Below, in pieces: positions 1 through 6,687 of a DNA stretch of 7,407 nt; positions within the stretch are counted from its first letter, which is position 1, and every line of letters begins with the position of its first letter. Position numbers and translations under genes: made by a program. The notes under the pieces were generated by a model, which did no database searches, was not told where the DNA came from, and saw nothing but the letters and a program-made list of their open reading frames with translations. Source of the stretch: Bacteroidota bacterium (GTDB lineage: Bacteria; Bacteroidota; Rhodothermia; Rhodothermales; UBA10348); NCBI GenBank assembly GCA_018623785.1, contig JAAZVD010000072.1:1-7407 (forward strand). Direction: 5' to 3'.

Positions 1-2139
1 ACCTTTGCCATCCTAAAACCTGAGGCGCAGTTGGAGGCTGAGCGGGATGCCATACGAAGTGCAACGGCTCCTGTTTTCAAGGGAGATGAGAGTGCCGTAG
101 TGTCTGTGCAAGACCAAGCGTCGGTCTTGAGGAAACGCCTTGACAGAAGTCTGTCGCGATACGCTTCCTACCTTGAGAACAGCACTCGCGGACGTGTTGC
201 GGAGGCGGTGCAGGATTCGTTCTCCTACGTGGCCACGCGGGATAGCATCCAAATTCGTTTCACGAATGCTGAATGGCAAGCGCTTCAGGTATCCTACCTT
301 AATCATCAGGGTGCACCGGTTGCACGGCAGCGTCTGACGGTCTCAGAGGTCAGGCTGGACCAAAGCACGCTTCAGACGGTGGAAACGGAAATCATCCGTC
401 TCATGGCTGAGGGCATCGTGAATGTCCCGTTGTCGACCGTTTTTGCTGATAGCATCATTACGCGTGTCGAGGAACGGAATAGGCAGATTCCGCGGTCTGT
501 ACACAAGATCCATGATATGCAGAGGGCGGCTTGGAGCATATCCACCGTATTGGCGGATCGTTGGCTGGATCAACCTATTGCCCTGCAGATTGCCGAGAAG
601 ATGCTGGGTGCCTTAATCAGGCCCAACCTGTTTTTGGACGAAGAGGCCACTGCTCGTCAGTTGACCATCAATGAGGCGGAAATCGTACCGACGCAAGGCA
701 TTGTTCGTGAGAACGAGGTTATCGTTCGAAATGGCGATAGGGTAACAGCGGATATCATGCGGAAGATCGACTCTCTTCGGGGCGAAGTACTGCAGCAGTC
801 CGGTGCAGAAATCCAATGGAAGACCTCTCTGGGGCACTTCCTGGTTACTATTTCGTCCTTGATGATCTTCTTTCTGTACCTCTACCTACTCAGGAGGCCG
901 ATCTGGCGAGATAATGCCAAGATCACATTGATCACACTGCTGTTTCTTGGTGTTATTGCGCTGTACGCGATTGCACTGCGCGCGGCACTGATTGATATGT
1001 ATGTCGTACCTGTCGCGATCGTAGCGGTGCTCTTGACGGTGATCTTCGACTCGCGTGTAGCATTTTTTGGCTCACTGACGCTTGCCCTTATCGGTAGTCA
1101 TTTACTGAATTACGATTTTTCATTCACCTTTGCCACAGTCTTTGCCAGTACCCTGGGCATTTTCAGCGTCAGGGACATACGTAACCGAAGCCAGTTTTTT
1201 ATCAGTGCGAGTGTCGTTTTCGCTGGGTACCTGGTCGTTTTGACAGCTAATCTGCTACTCCAGAATATGCCAACCGCCCGATTCACGGATCTGGTCATTT
1301 TTGTTGGCATCAACGCGGTATTACTGCTGCTGGCATACCCGGCCCTATGGATTTTTGAACGGGTATTCGATATCACCACCGACCTGACACTACTTGAGCT
1401 TTCCGATACCAATCGACCTCTGCTCAAGGAGTTGTCGCTCAGAGCGCCTGGCACGTTCAACCATGTTCTACAGGTAGCCAACCTCGCAGAATCCGCTGCA
1501 GCAGCGATCGGTGCGAACGCTCTGCTGGTCAGAGTAGGAGCTCTGTATCATGATATAGGGAAAATGATCAAGCCGGAATACTTTGTTGAGAACCAGCGGG
1601 GGGGAATCAATCCACACGATGGTCTAAAGCCCCGAATGAGCGCCCTGATCATTGCCAGTCATGTCAAAGAGGGTATCGAGATTGCAAAGCGTAACAGACT
1701 CCCACAGTTGGTAGAAGATTTCATTCCGATGCATCATGGCACAACCCGCATCGAATACTTTTATCAGCGGGCGCTCAAAAAGAGAAAGGAGGAAGATCCA
1801 GAGGTTCAGGAGTCCGAGTTTCGATACCCGGGTCCCCGTCCCCAATCCAAGGAGACCTCCATCCTGATGCTGGCCGATGGCGTTGAGGCCGCAAGCAGAG
1901 CCCTGGAGAATCCGACTCACAAACGTTTGGCTGGTGTTATAGCAGGTATCGTGGAGGCGCGCAGGGAAGATGGTCAGCTCGACGACACTGATCTCACTTT
2001 TGCAGAGCTGAACGCTATCAAAGAAAGCATGCTAAGCTCTCTTACAGGTATCCATCACGTCCGGGTCAAATACCCTGAAGAAGACGCATCTGAGACAGAC
2101 GTTTCAGGGAATGAGGCTCCGCACACGCTTGAGCGTTGA
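1..2139 (+). CDS. pgpH: PgpH-family 7TM-HD phosphohydrolase, probable cyclic-di-AMP phosphodiesterase (5' end outside window)
   Basis: The frame is open from base 1, so the TTG at 31 is not a real start; 712 residues are visible. Residues about 1-275 form an extracytoplasmic 7TMR-HDED-type domain. About 280-455 hold seven hydrophobic helices (the first near FLVTISSLMIFFLYLYLL). About 480-650 form a cytosolic HD domain. Likely metal ligands are H488 (FNHVLQ), H517-D518 (YHDIGKM), H554 (ASH), H578-H579 (MHHG) and D626 (LADGVEAA). From memory, the spacings from H488 to H579 equal those in Listeria PgpH, which cleaves cyclic-di-AMP to pApA. The missing part should be the short N-terminal tail and first membrane anchor. 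The 3' end overlaps the convergent regulator gene by 36 bp. Family assignment is firm; the exact substrate is inferred from family, and no cyclase is visible here. Confidence 0.93.
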   Translation, partial: TFAILKPEAQLEAERDAIRSATAPVFKGDESAVVSVQDQASVLRKRLDRSLSRYASYLENSTRGRVAEAVQDSFSYVATRDSIQIRFTNAEWQALQVSYLNHQGAPVARQRLTVSEVRLDQSTLQTVETEIIRLMAEGIVNVPLSTVFADSIITRVEERNRQIPRSVHKIHDMQRAAWSISTVLADRWLDQPIALQIAEKMLGALIRPNLFLDEEATARQLTINEAEIVPTQGIVRENEVIVRNGDRVTADIMRKIDSLRGEVLQQSGAEIQWKTSLGHFLVTISSLMIFFLYLYLLRRPIWRDNAKITLITLLFLGVIALYAIALRAALIDMYVVPVAIVAVLLTVIFDSRVAFFGSLTLALIGSHLLNYDFSFTFATVFASTLGIFSVRDIRNRSQFFISASVVFAGYLVVLTANLLLQNMPTARFTDLVIFVGINAVLLLLAYPALWIFERVFDITTDLTLLELSDTNRPLLKELSLRAPGTFNHVLQVANLAESAAAAIGANALLVRVGALYHDIGKMIKPEYFVENQRGGINPHDGLKPRMSALIIASHVKEGIEIAKRNRLPQLVEDFIPMHHGTTRIEYFYQRALKKRKEEDPEVQESEFRYPGPRPQSKETSILMLADGVEAASRALENPTHKRLAGVIAGIVEARREDGQLDDTDLTFAELNAIKESMLSSLTGIHHVRVKYPEEDASETDVSGNEAPHTLER

Positions 2140-3021
2140 CTCGGATGGAGTCATGGTCATCATGACATGCCGGCGAGCCCGTTCCAGAAAAGGCTTGATT
2201 CGGCGATGTGCGCCGGCAGTGTAAATGGTCAGGTCGGATTGTCTGACCAAAGAGCTAAGGTAGGCATTTCCTTCTTCCGTGGAGATAGCCAAGACCTGCC
2301 CTGCGAAGCGGGTCTCATGACGTATCACAGACATGACGGGTGCTACTGCATCCGGATACCGTGTTACTAGTCCGAGCGTTTCGTGATCAAGTAAACGGGC
2401 TGCGGCAGCAAGGGCATCTTCTCCAAAATCAGTGGCAATGCCGACGACGTCGGCCCTGAGATTCATGGACACGACCTTTTTGACGCTCGGAAAGGGGATC
2501 AAGAGCAAATCGGTGTCGCTGTGCTCTGCTATCTCATCCAAAGTGATTGCTCCAACCTCTCTCTGGTAAATCATTTCGAAATGCTGTGCACATGCAATAC
2601 TCAACTCGCGGAACGATGAGGCTACCATCACCTTGAGAGGTTGCTCATCTGCGTCGAGCAGACTCATTTGCTCTTCAACCAAATAGGAAATTTCATCTTC
2701 ATCAAGGCCGAGACCAATGACTTCACGTAGTGCGCCTCCCATGATGACAGCGCCTTTCTCCATCCGCGAACTCTTGTCCAACGGCGCGGCTTCGCAGATA
2801 ACATATCCACTACCTTTGCGGGCAACCACGAGACCTTCGCGCTCCAACTGCTGATACGCCTTACGCACGGTATGGAAAGAGATGCCTAGCTGCTCTGCTA
2901 GTTTCCGTGTAGCCGGCAGCTTTTCGCCTACACGGTACACCCCTCCGGCGATCCTGAACCGAAGAGCACTAATCAGTTGATCTGTGACTGATTGACTGGA
3001 ATGATGTTGAATTTCGATCAC
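2104..3021 (-). CDS. GntR-family (YtrA-like) transcriptional regulator with unassigned C-terminal domain
   Basis: A 305-residue protein. Residues about 10-76 form a GntR winged helix-turn-helix: VTDQLISALRFRIAGGVY, then GEKLPATRKLAEQLGIS, the recognition helix around FHTVRKAYQQLEREGL, and the wing VARKGSGYV. A short linker follows. Residues about 125-290 alternate hydrophobic strands and helices (DLLLIPFPS, DVVGIAT, TLGLVTRYPD, VLAIST, DLTIYTAG). This looks like an alpha/beta sensor fold, and not a typical FCD, UTRA or aminotransferase-like GntR effector domain. The start is GTG, chosen because MIEIQHH is the usual short lead-in to this wHTH; no clear ribosome binding site precedes it. It lies 71 bp downstream of the minus-strand catabolic cluster, so it may be its regulator. 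A GTACA dyad sits just upstream of its start. The ligand is unknown. Confidence 0.9.
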   Translation of the reverse strand: MIEIQHHSSQSVTDQLISALRFRIAGGVYRVGEKLPATRKLAEQLGISFHTVRKAYQQLEREGLVVARKGSGYVICEAAPLDKSSRMEKGAVIMGGALREVIGLGLDEDEISYLVEEQMSLLDADEQPLKVMVASSFRELSIACAQHFEMIYQREVGAITLDEIAEHSDTDLLLIPFPSVKKVVSMNLRADVVGIATDFGEDALAAAARLLDHETLGLVTRYPDAVAPVMSVIRHETRFAGQVLAISTEEGNAYLSSLVRQSDLTIYTAGAHRRIKPFLERARRHVMMTMTPSESTLKRVRSLIP

Positions 3022-3058
3022 TGTATTCGACTCAGTACTTCACAACATGGACGGTTTG

Positions 3059-3074
3059 GTACAAGCCTGTGTAC
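3059..3074. promoter_or_regulatory. Candidate GntR operator, inverted repeat GTACA-N6-TGTAC
   Basis: Perfect 5-bp arms at 3059-3063 and 3070-3074, 38 to 53 bp upstream of the regulator's GTG start and inside its only upstream gap. GTGTACAC at 3069-3076 is also a palindrome. GntR-family sites are usually short dyads with GT...AC ends, so autoregulation is plausible but unproven. No matching GTACA...TGTAC site was seen in front of pruA. Confidence 0.4.
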
Positions 3075-3092
3075 ACTACAATGAGATACGGC

Positions 3093-3557
3093 TTACCCGA
3101 TATTTTTAGCATGACGCAGGGCCTCCACCACGCTAAACCATTCCGGCCACACGTCCTGATCCAACCGGATGGATGTTAATCCAAGCGTGATGTCAGCGTG
3201 GCCAGCCTTCGTTGTGATAGCAAGGATGCGCTTCCATTCGATGTCCGAAACTGGATGAGCTGCTTCGTGCAACGTACGGACAGCCACACTATCGTCATAG
3301 ATGTGAATCTCGCAGATCAGCCTTCGTACGTGCAGCCAGGTCCAGCCCGCTGCGCAACAAAGAGCAATGGGGAAACCCAGCGTCAGATAGGGAAGTGCTG
3401 CAAATCCCTGTAGCATGGAAAACAAGGCTCCAATCATGACCGGGAGCATGCAAAATCCCAGTGGGCGGACCAGTGCTGTACCGGCCACGGCCGCTTTGGA
3501 ACGACCACCTGGATGGTGGATGCTGAAATAGACCTGTCTTCCTTGGGCTAGCACCAT
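3093..3557 (-). CDS. Small membrane protein, two helices plus possible PH-like C-terminal domain
   Basis: A 154-residue protein that I do not recognise as a named family. Residues about 1-28 are basic and polar. Two hydrophobic segments follow, about 30-52 (LGFCMLPVMIGALFSMLQGF) and 56-76 (YLTLGFPIALCCAAGWTWL), separated by a very short turn, so both ends should lie on the same side, probably the cytoplasm. Residues about 82-150 read as beta strands ending in a helix (EIHIYDDSVAVRTL, DIEWKRILAITT, ITLGLTSIRLD, then WFSVVEALRHA). That pattern is reminiscent of bacterial PH-like (YcxB/bPH2) domains; this is an inference from pattern only. The ATG lies 15 bp after the stop of the upstream dehydrogenase, which indicates translation from the same transcript. 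A G-rich stretch (GGGGCCGG) about 7 bp upstream is a weak ribosome binding site at best. Confidence 0.72.
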   Translation of the reverse strand: MVLAQGRQVYFSIHHPGGRSKAAVAGTALVRPLGFCMLPVMIGALFSMLQGFAALPYLTLGFPIALCCAAGWTWLHVRRLICEIHIYDDSVAVRTLHEAAHPVSDIEWKRILAITTKAGHADITLGLTSIRLDQDVWPEWFSVVEALRHAKNIG

Positions 3558-3572
3558 GAAACCGGCCCCGGC

Positions 3573-4592
3573 TTATCGTACTGGTCGGGTACCAAAAGCT
3601 CTTACCAGGGGTACATCCGTAACGGTTTTTAGGCCTGGTTGTGCGTCGAATACCTGAGGAATACCATTGATAAGGGTCGCAACGGTCGCTGTGTCACCAA
3701 AAATACCACCACGTACAACAAGATCCATTGGCGGGTCTCCATCGACCAAGACTGCGTCGCGGGGATTTTCAGCACCCACAAACATCTTCAGGTCGAGAGT
3801 CAGCAGCAGCTCATCTCCATCGTAGCCGTAGGCATGATGATGGATACCGGCAACGGAGCCCTCTTTAACCGTCAGGAAAGGTGTTATGACCTCTTTGGTC
3901 GAAATTACCGGGTCCAGTTGCTCATCAATTCGCGTGATGTTCCAGCCAAGTCCTGCCGCTACCATGCGGATGGATTCTACCAAGCCGATATGGCCGAACA
4001 TACCCGTGGCCTTTTTGTCAGCAAACTCAGCCTCGGTAATACCAGCCCCAACCTTTTGCTGTAGTGGTAGTCGACGCAGACCGGCATCAACCTCCCGATT
4101 GACTACGATGGACCTGACATCATTACAGACTCCCGTAGCCATCAGTGCAAGTGCATCCATTGCATAGCCAGGATTGACACCCGTGCCCAGGATGGATACC
4201 CCGTTTTCTTTGGCAACACGATCCAATTCCTCCGCAATTTCCGGATGTCTGTCGTACGGCCAGGAGAGCTCCTCGGTTGACGAGACAACGTTGGCTCCGT
4301 AGCGTGCGCACAGGACCAGCTGATCGTACATCCGGGCCAAGAAGGAGGACGTAGTGTGCACAACCACATCGGGCTTGGTTTCGGACAGGACTGTTTCGGC
4401 ACTGGCCGAAACGATGACTCCGGTCGGTTGGCCAAGGCCCATGATATCCGCTACATCCTTGCCGACCTTTTCCGGGTCGATGTCGATGACACCGACCAGG
4501 TTCAGGTGGCCTGGTTTGGACAGGATGGTTTTAAGGCAGGATTGCCCGATTGGGCCAATACCAAACTGAACAACGTTGAAAGTGCGCGACAT
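3573..4592 (-). CDS. NAD(P)H-dependent amine dehydrogenase family protein (DapB-like / 2,4-diaminopentanoate dehydrogenase-like)
   Basis: A 339-residue cytosolic oxidoreductase. The N-terminus is a Rossmann fold with the dinucleotide motif G11-x-G13-x-x-G16 (VVQFGIGPIGQ). The strand ending VGVIDIDPEKVGKD (about 33-46) follows, and its acidic end should contact the ribose. DVVVHTTSSF (75-84) and the conserved loop LGTGVNPGYAMD (135-146) are typical of the dihydrodipicolinate-reductase-like superfamily. The long C-terminal half resembles 2,4-diaminopentanoate dehydrogenase and is not the short DapB tetramerisation domain; true DapB is about 240-270 residues, so lysine biosynthesis is unlikely. 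Characterised relatives oxidatively deaminate 2,4-diaminopentanoate in ornithine fermentation. The substrate here is unknown. It starts 54 bp after pruA and is probably co-transcribed with it, which fits a role in amino-acid or amine catabolism. No Shine-Dalgarno sequence is apparent. Confidence 0.88.
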   Translation of the reverse strand: MSRTFNVVQFGIGPIGQSCLKTILSKPGHLNLVGVIDIDPEKVGKDVADIMGLGQPTGVIVSASAETVLSETKPDVVVHTTSSFLARMYDQLVLCARYGANVVSSTEELSWPYDRHPEIAEELDRVAKENGVSILGTGVNPGYAMDALALMATGVCNDVRSIVVNREVDAGLRRLPLQQKVGAGITEAEFADKKATGMFGHIGLVESIRMVAAGLGWNITRIDEQLDPVISTKEVITPFLTVKEGSVAGIHHHAYGYDGDELLLTLDLKMFVGAENPRDAVLVDGDPPMDLVVRGGIFGDTATVATLINGIPQVFDAQPGLKTVTDVPLVRAFGTRPVR

Positions 4593-4646
4593 GGGGTTGG
4601 CAATGTTGGTATGTCACCGCAGAATGAGCTGCAGATGAGGGTTGGA

Positions 4647-6296
4647 TTAAAGCGGCAGATCGTTCGGGTCTTCCCGGTGAAACGGGTATCCGAAGTGATG
4701 CGGTGGGTTGAAGTTTTCCTTGATAGAGCGCGCCGAAATCCAGCGGACCAAGTTGAGGTAGGAACCGGCTTTGTCGTTCGTTCCCGAAGCCCGGGCACCG
4801 CCGAATGGCTGCTGACCCACAACGGCTCCCGTAGGCTTGTCATTGAGGTAGAAGTTGCCGGCGGAGTCAACGAGTCGAGCGGACGTTTTGGCAAGCACAC
4901 CGCGGTCTTGGGCAAACAGGGCACCCGTAAGCGCAAATGGGGACGTGCTGTTCAGCAGGTCAACCGTTTCGTCAAAATCCGCGTCGTCATAAACGAATAT
5001 GGTGACTACCGGTCCAAAGATCTCTTCGCACATCGTACGGTATTTCGGATTCGATGTCAGAAGGACGGTGGGCTCGACGAAGTACCCGACCTCGTCTGAG
5101 TAATTGCCACCAGCAATGACTTCGATATCGGATGACTGCTTTGCCTCCGCAATGTAGGACGTGATGGAATCGTAGGCTTTCCTGTCGATAACGGCATTCA
5201 CGAAGTGGGTGAAATCTTCGACGGGGCCCATGGTCATCTCATCAAGCTGGCTAAGCATGCTTTCCTTGATGACGGGCCACAGGGACTTGGGCAGGTAGAC
5301 GCGTGAAGCAGCGGAGCATTTCTGCCCCTGGTACTCGAAACCACCGCGGACGATAGCGGTGGCTACAGCCATGGCATCGGCACTCGGATGTGCCAGGATA
5401 TAATCCTTGCCGCCCGTTTCACCAACCACACGCGGGTATGCGCGGTAGGTATCCATGTTGTTACCAATCGTACGCCACATGTAATTGAACGTACCGGTAG
5501 AGCCCGTGAAGTGGAGGCCGGCAAAGTGCTCTGATGCGAAGACCGGGTCGCCGACTTCTGCACCATGACCGGGGACCATGTTGATGACACCGGCGGGCAG
5601 CCCTGCCTCCTCGAACATCTTGTAAAGATAGTAGGCGCTCAGCAGCTGCGTAGAGGCTGGCTTCCAAAGAACCGTATTACCCATCATGGCTGGTGCAGTG
5701 GGCAGGTTACCGGCAATGGACGTGAAGTTGAAGGGAGTGACGGCAAACACGAAGCCTTCCAGGGCACGGTACTGCACCCGGTTCCAGACGCCGGGAGAAG
5801 AAATCGGCTGATCCTTGTAGATGTTCTCCATAAACCGGGCGTTGAACCGGAAGAAGTCGATCAACTCACAGGCGGAATCGATCTCGGCTTGGTACGGGTT
5901 CTTGCTCTGACCCAGCATGGTGGCCGCGTTTATCCTGTCGCGCCATGGGCCTGCGAGCAGTTCGGCCGCTTTAAGGAAGACGGCGGCCCGATCGCTCCAG
6001 TCCATATTCATCCACTCCGTTCTCGCATCGACTGCAGATGCAATAGCTTTCTGGATATCTCCGCTGCGGCATTGGTGAGCTTTACCTAGAACTCGCGCAT
6101 GCTCATGAGGGGCAACCACATCGATGATGTTTCCCGAGCGATACTCCTCACCGCCGATGAAGGCCGGGATGTCGATGGCCTCCCCACGCATGCGCTGCAT
6201 TTCCCGGCGAAGCGAAGCACGCTCGGGCGAGCCGGGTGCGTAGGAGCGGACCGGTTCGTTTACAGGATCGGGCGTATGGGAGAACATGTTGTTCAT
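4647..6296 (-). CDS. pruA: L-glutamate gamma-semialdehyde dehydrogenase (1-pyrroline-5-carboxylate dehydrogenase)
   Basis: Oxidises glutamate gamma-semialdehyde, the open form of pyrroline-5-carboxylate, to glutamate with NAD+, the last step of proline and ornithine/arginine degradation. It is 549 residues from the chosen ATG, close to the usual length of the single-function mitochondrial ALDH4A1-like type. With residue 1 at 6296, the key positions are N190 in TPFNF, K212 in LWKPAS, the FTGST cofactor loop near 263, the general base E293 in VGETGGKD, the nucleophile C327 in GQKCSAASR, and EEIFGPV near 424. A TTG at 6321-6323 would add nine residues, but the ATG gives the family-typical start (MNN..., then PVNEPVRSYAPGSPER); a further ATG at 6287 is also possible. 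The upstream end of the frame overlaps a 12-bp palindrome. It is probably the first gene of the minus-strand operon. No proline dehydrogenase is in view. Confidence 0.95.
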   Translation of the reverse strand: MNNMFSHTPDPVNEPVRSYAPGSPERASLRREMQRMRGEAIDIPAFIGGEEYRSGNIIDVVAPHEHARVLGKAHQCRSGDIQKAIASAVDARTEWMNMDWSDRAAVFLKAAELLAGPWRDRINAATMLGQSKNPYQAEIDSACELIDFFRFNARFMENIYKDQPISSPGVWNRVQYRALEGFVFAVTPFNFTSIAGNLPTAPAMMGNTVLWKPASTQLLSAYYLYKMFEEAGLPAGVINMVPGHGAEVGDPVFASEHFAGLHFTGSTGTFNYMWRTIGNNMDTYRAYPRVVGETGGKDYILAHPSADAMAVATAIVRGGFEYQGQKCSAASRVYLPKSLWPVIKESMLSQLDEMTMGPVEDFTHFVNAVIDRKAYDSITSYIAEAKQSSDIEVIAGGNYSDEVGYFVEPTVLLTSNPKYRTMCEEIFGPVVTIFVYDDADFDETVDLLNSTSPFALTGALFAQDRGVLAKTSARLVDSAGNFYLNDKPTGAVVGQQPFGGARASGTNDKAGSYLNLVRWISARSIKENFNPPHHFGYPFHREDPNDLPL

Positions 6297-6301
6297 GACA
6301 A

Positions 6302-6313
6302 AAAGCCGGCTTT
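6302..6313. promoter_or_regulatory. Perfect 12-bp palindrome just upstream of pruA start
   Basis: AAAGCCGGCTTT is its own reverse complement and lies 6 to 17 bp upstream of the preferred pruA ATG at 6296. It could be a repressor site, or in RNA a small hairpin over the initiation region. It also argues mildly against the TTG start at 6323, which would make it coding. Confidence 0.35.
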
Positions 6314-6497
6314 GTGATAGCAATAGTATGTGGCAAAATGGCCTTTGCGGCCAGAAATATCAAGGTACGTTCCGTGTCAGAGGTCCAGAAATCGTTCGCC
6401 AAAAGTTCGCGCCGATCCATCACATACTAGGCACACAAGAGAGTCTGTCGGAGGCACGTTTTTCCGACGACCGGAAAAAATATTCGTTGTTCAACGC

Positions 6498-6536
6498 AAA
6501 AGCCTACGAGGTGTTGGAGGTGCTCGTAGGCCTTTT
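6498..6536. terminator. Bidirectional intrinsic-terminator-like hairpin
   Basis: The stem GCCTACGAG (6502-6510) pairs perfectly with CTCGTAGGC (6523-6531) around a 12-base loop. AAAA (6498-6501) precedes it and TTTT (6533-6536) follows one base after it, so either strand ends its hairpin with a short T run. The T runs are short, so efficiency may be modest. It lies between two divergent genes, where no annotated transcript needs to end. Confidence 0.5.
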
Positions 6537-6596
6537 CCAGGCGTCGATACGGCCATTTTGTGCCGTGAAGCCCTGATGCTGAGATAAAAGTAGCCC

Positions 6597-6657
6597 GAGT
6601 TGGTTCAGCGTGCTTGTGTCGGCACGGTCTTGGCCGATACCGATCCTGAACAAACTC
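6597..6657 (+). promoter_or_regulatory. Structured leader element: long imperfect inverted repeat before the repeat protein gene
   Basis: GAGTTGGTTCAG (6597-6608) pairs with CTGAACAAACTC (6646-6657) at 11 of 12 positions; the only mismatch is G6602 with A6652. The 37 bases enclosed can form further stems: CGTGC (6609-6613) with GCACG (6622-6626), or TCGGC (6619-6623) with GCCGA (6633-6637), which exclude each other. The element ends 30 bases before the ATG, in the expected leader. I do not match it to a known riboswitch class. Confidence 0.4.
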
Positions 6658-6676
6658 TGACCAGTCTACGGAAAGC

Positions 6677-6680
6677 AGGA
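6677..6680 (+). promoter_or_regulatory. Ribosome binding site of the repeat protein gene
   Basis: AGGA, within the purine-rich run GGAAAGCAGGA, lies seven bases before the ATG at 6688. It is the clearest Shine-Dalgarno sequence in the window and fixes this start. Confidence 0.65.
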
Positions 6681-6687
6681 CATCACT

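Larger units (their letters stand above)
6297..6687. other. Divergent intergenic region between pruA and the repeat protein gene
   Basis: 391 bp with no convincing gene. It must carry the promoters of both neighbours, but no strong promoter of either the -35/-10 or the Bacteroidota (TTTG, TAnnTTTG) type stands out. A weak pair, TTGTGC at 6558-6563 and GATAAA at 6583-6588 with 19-bp spacing, could serve the plus strand. On the minus strand TACTATTG near 6320-6327 loosely resembles a Bacteroidota -7 box but lacks a well-placed -33 partner. The region instead stands out for inverted repeats: 6302-6313, 6339-6353, 6459-6479, 6485-6496, 6502-6531 and 6597-6657. Confidence 0.6.

Noticed and set aside
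31..33. TTG at 31 as the start of pgpH
   Set aside because: The frame is open back to base 1 with family-like sequence, and the first membrane helix would be missing; the gene is simply cut by the window edge.
2150..2166. Hairpin GTCATG-GTCAT-CATGAC just after the pgpH stop as a terminator
   Set aside because: Only 6 bp of mixed stem with no T run on the plus strand, and it lies within the regulator's coding sequence (HVMMTM).
4356..5099. Plus-strand open frame of 247 codons
   Set aside because: It runs antisense across the dehydrogenase start, the intergenic gap and the pruA 3' end, all well supported by family motifs on the minus strand. Its translation shows no recognisable domain.
5565..6089. 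Plus-strand open frame of 174 codons
   Set aside because: Wholly antisense to pruA coding sequence that contains the conserved TPFNF and LWKPAS motifs; a shadow of it.
6286..6587. Two overlapping plus-strand frames in the divergent intergenic region
   Set aside because: They start inside or against the pruA 5' end, lack ribosome binding sites, pass through several inverted repeats and show no coding-like protein composition.
6583..6670. tRNA-like or known riboswitch fold in the leader
   Set aside because: No CCA-ready acceptor stem, T-loop or anticodon arm is present, and I could not match it to a riboswitch class; kept only as an unassigned structured element.
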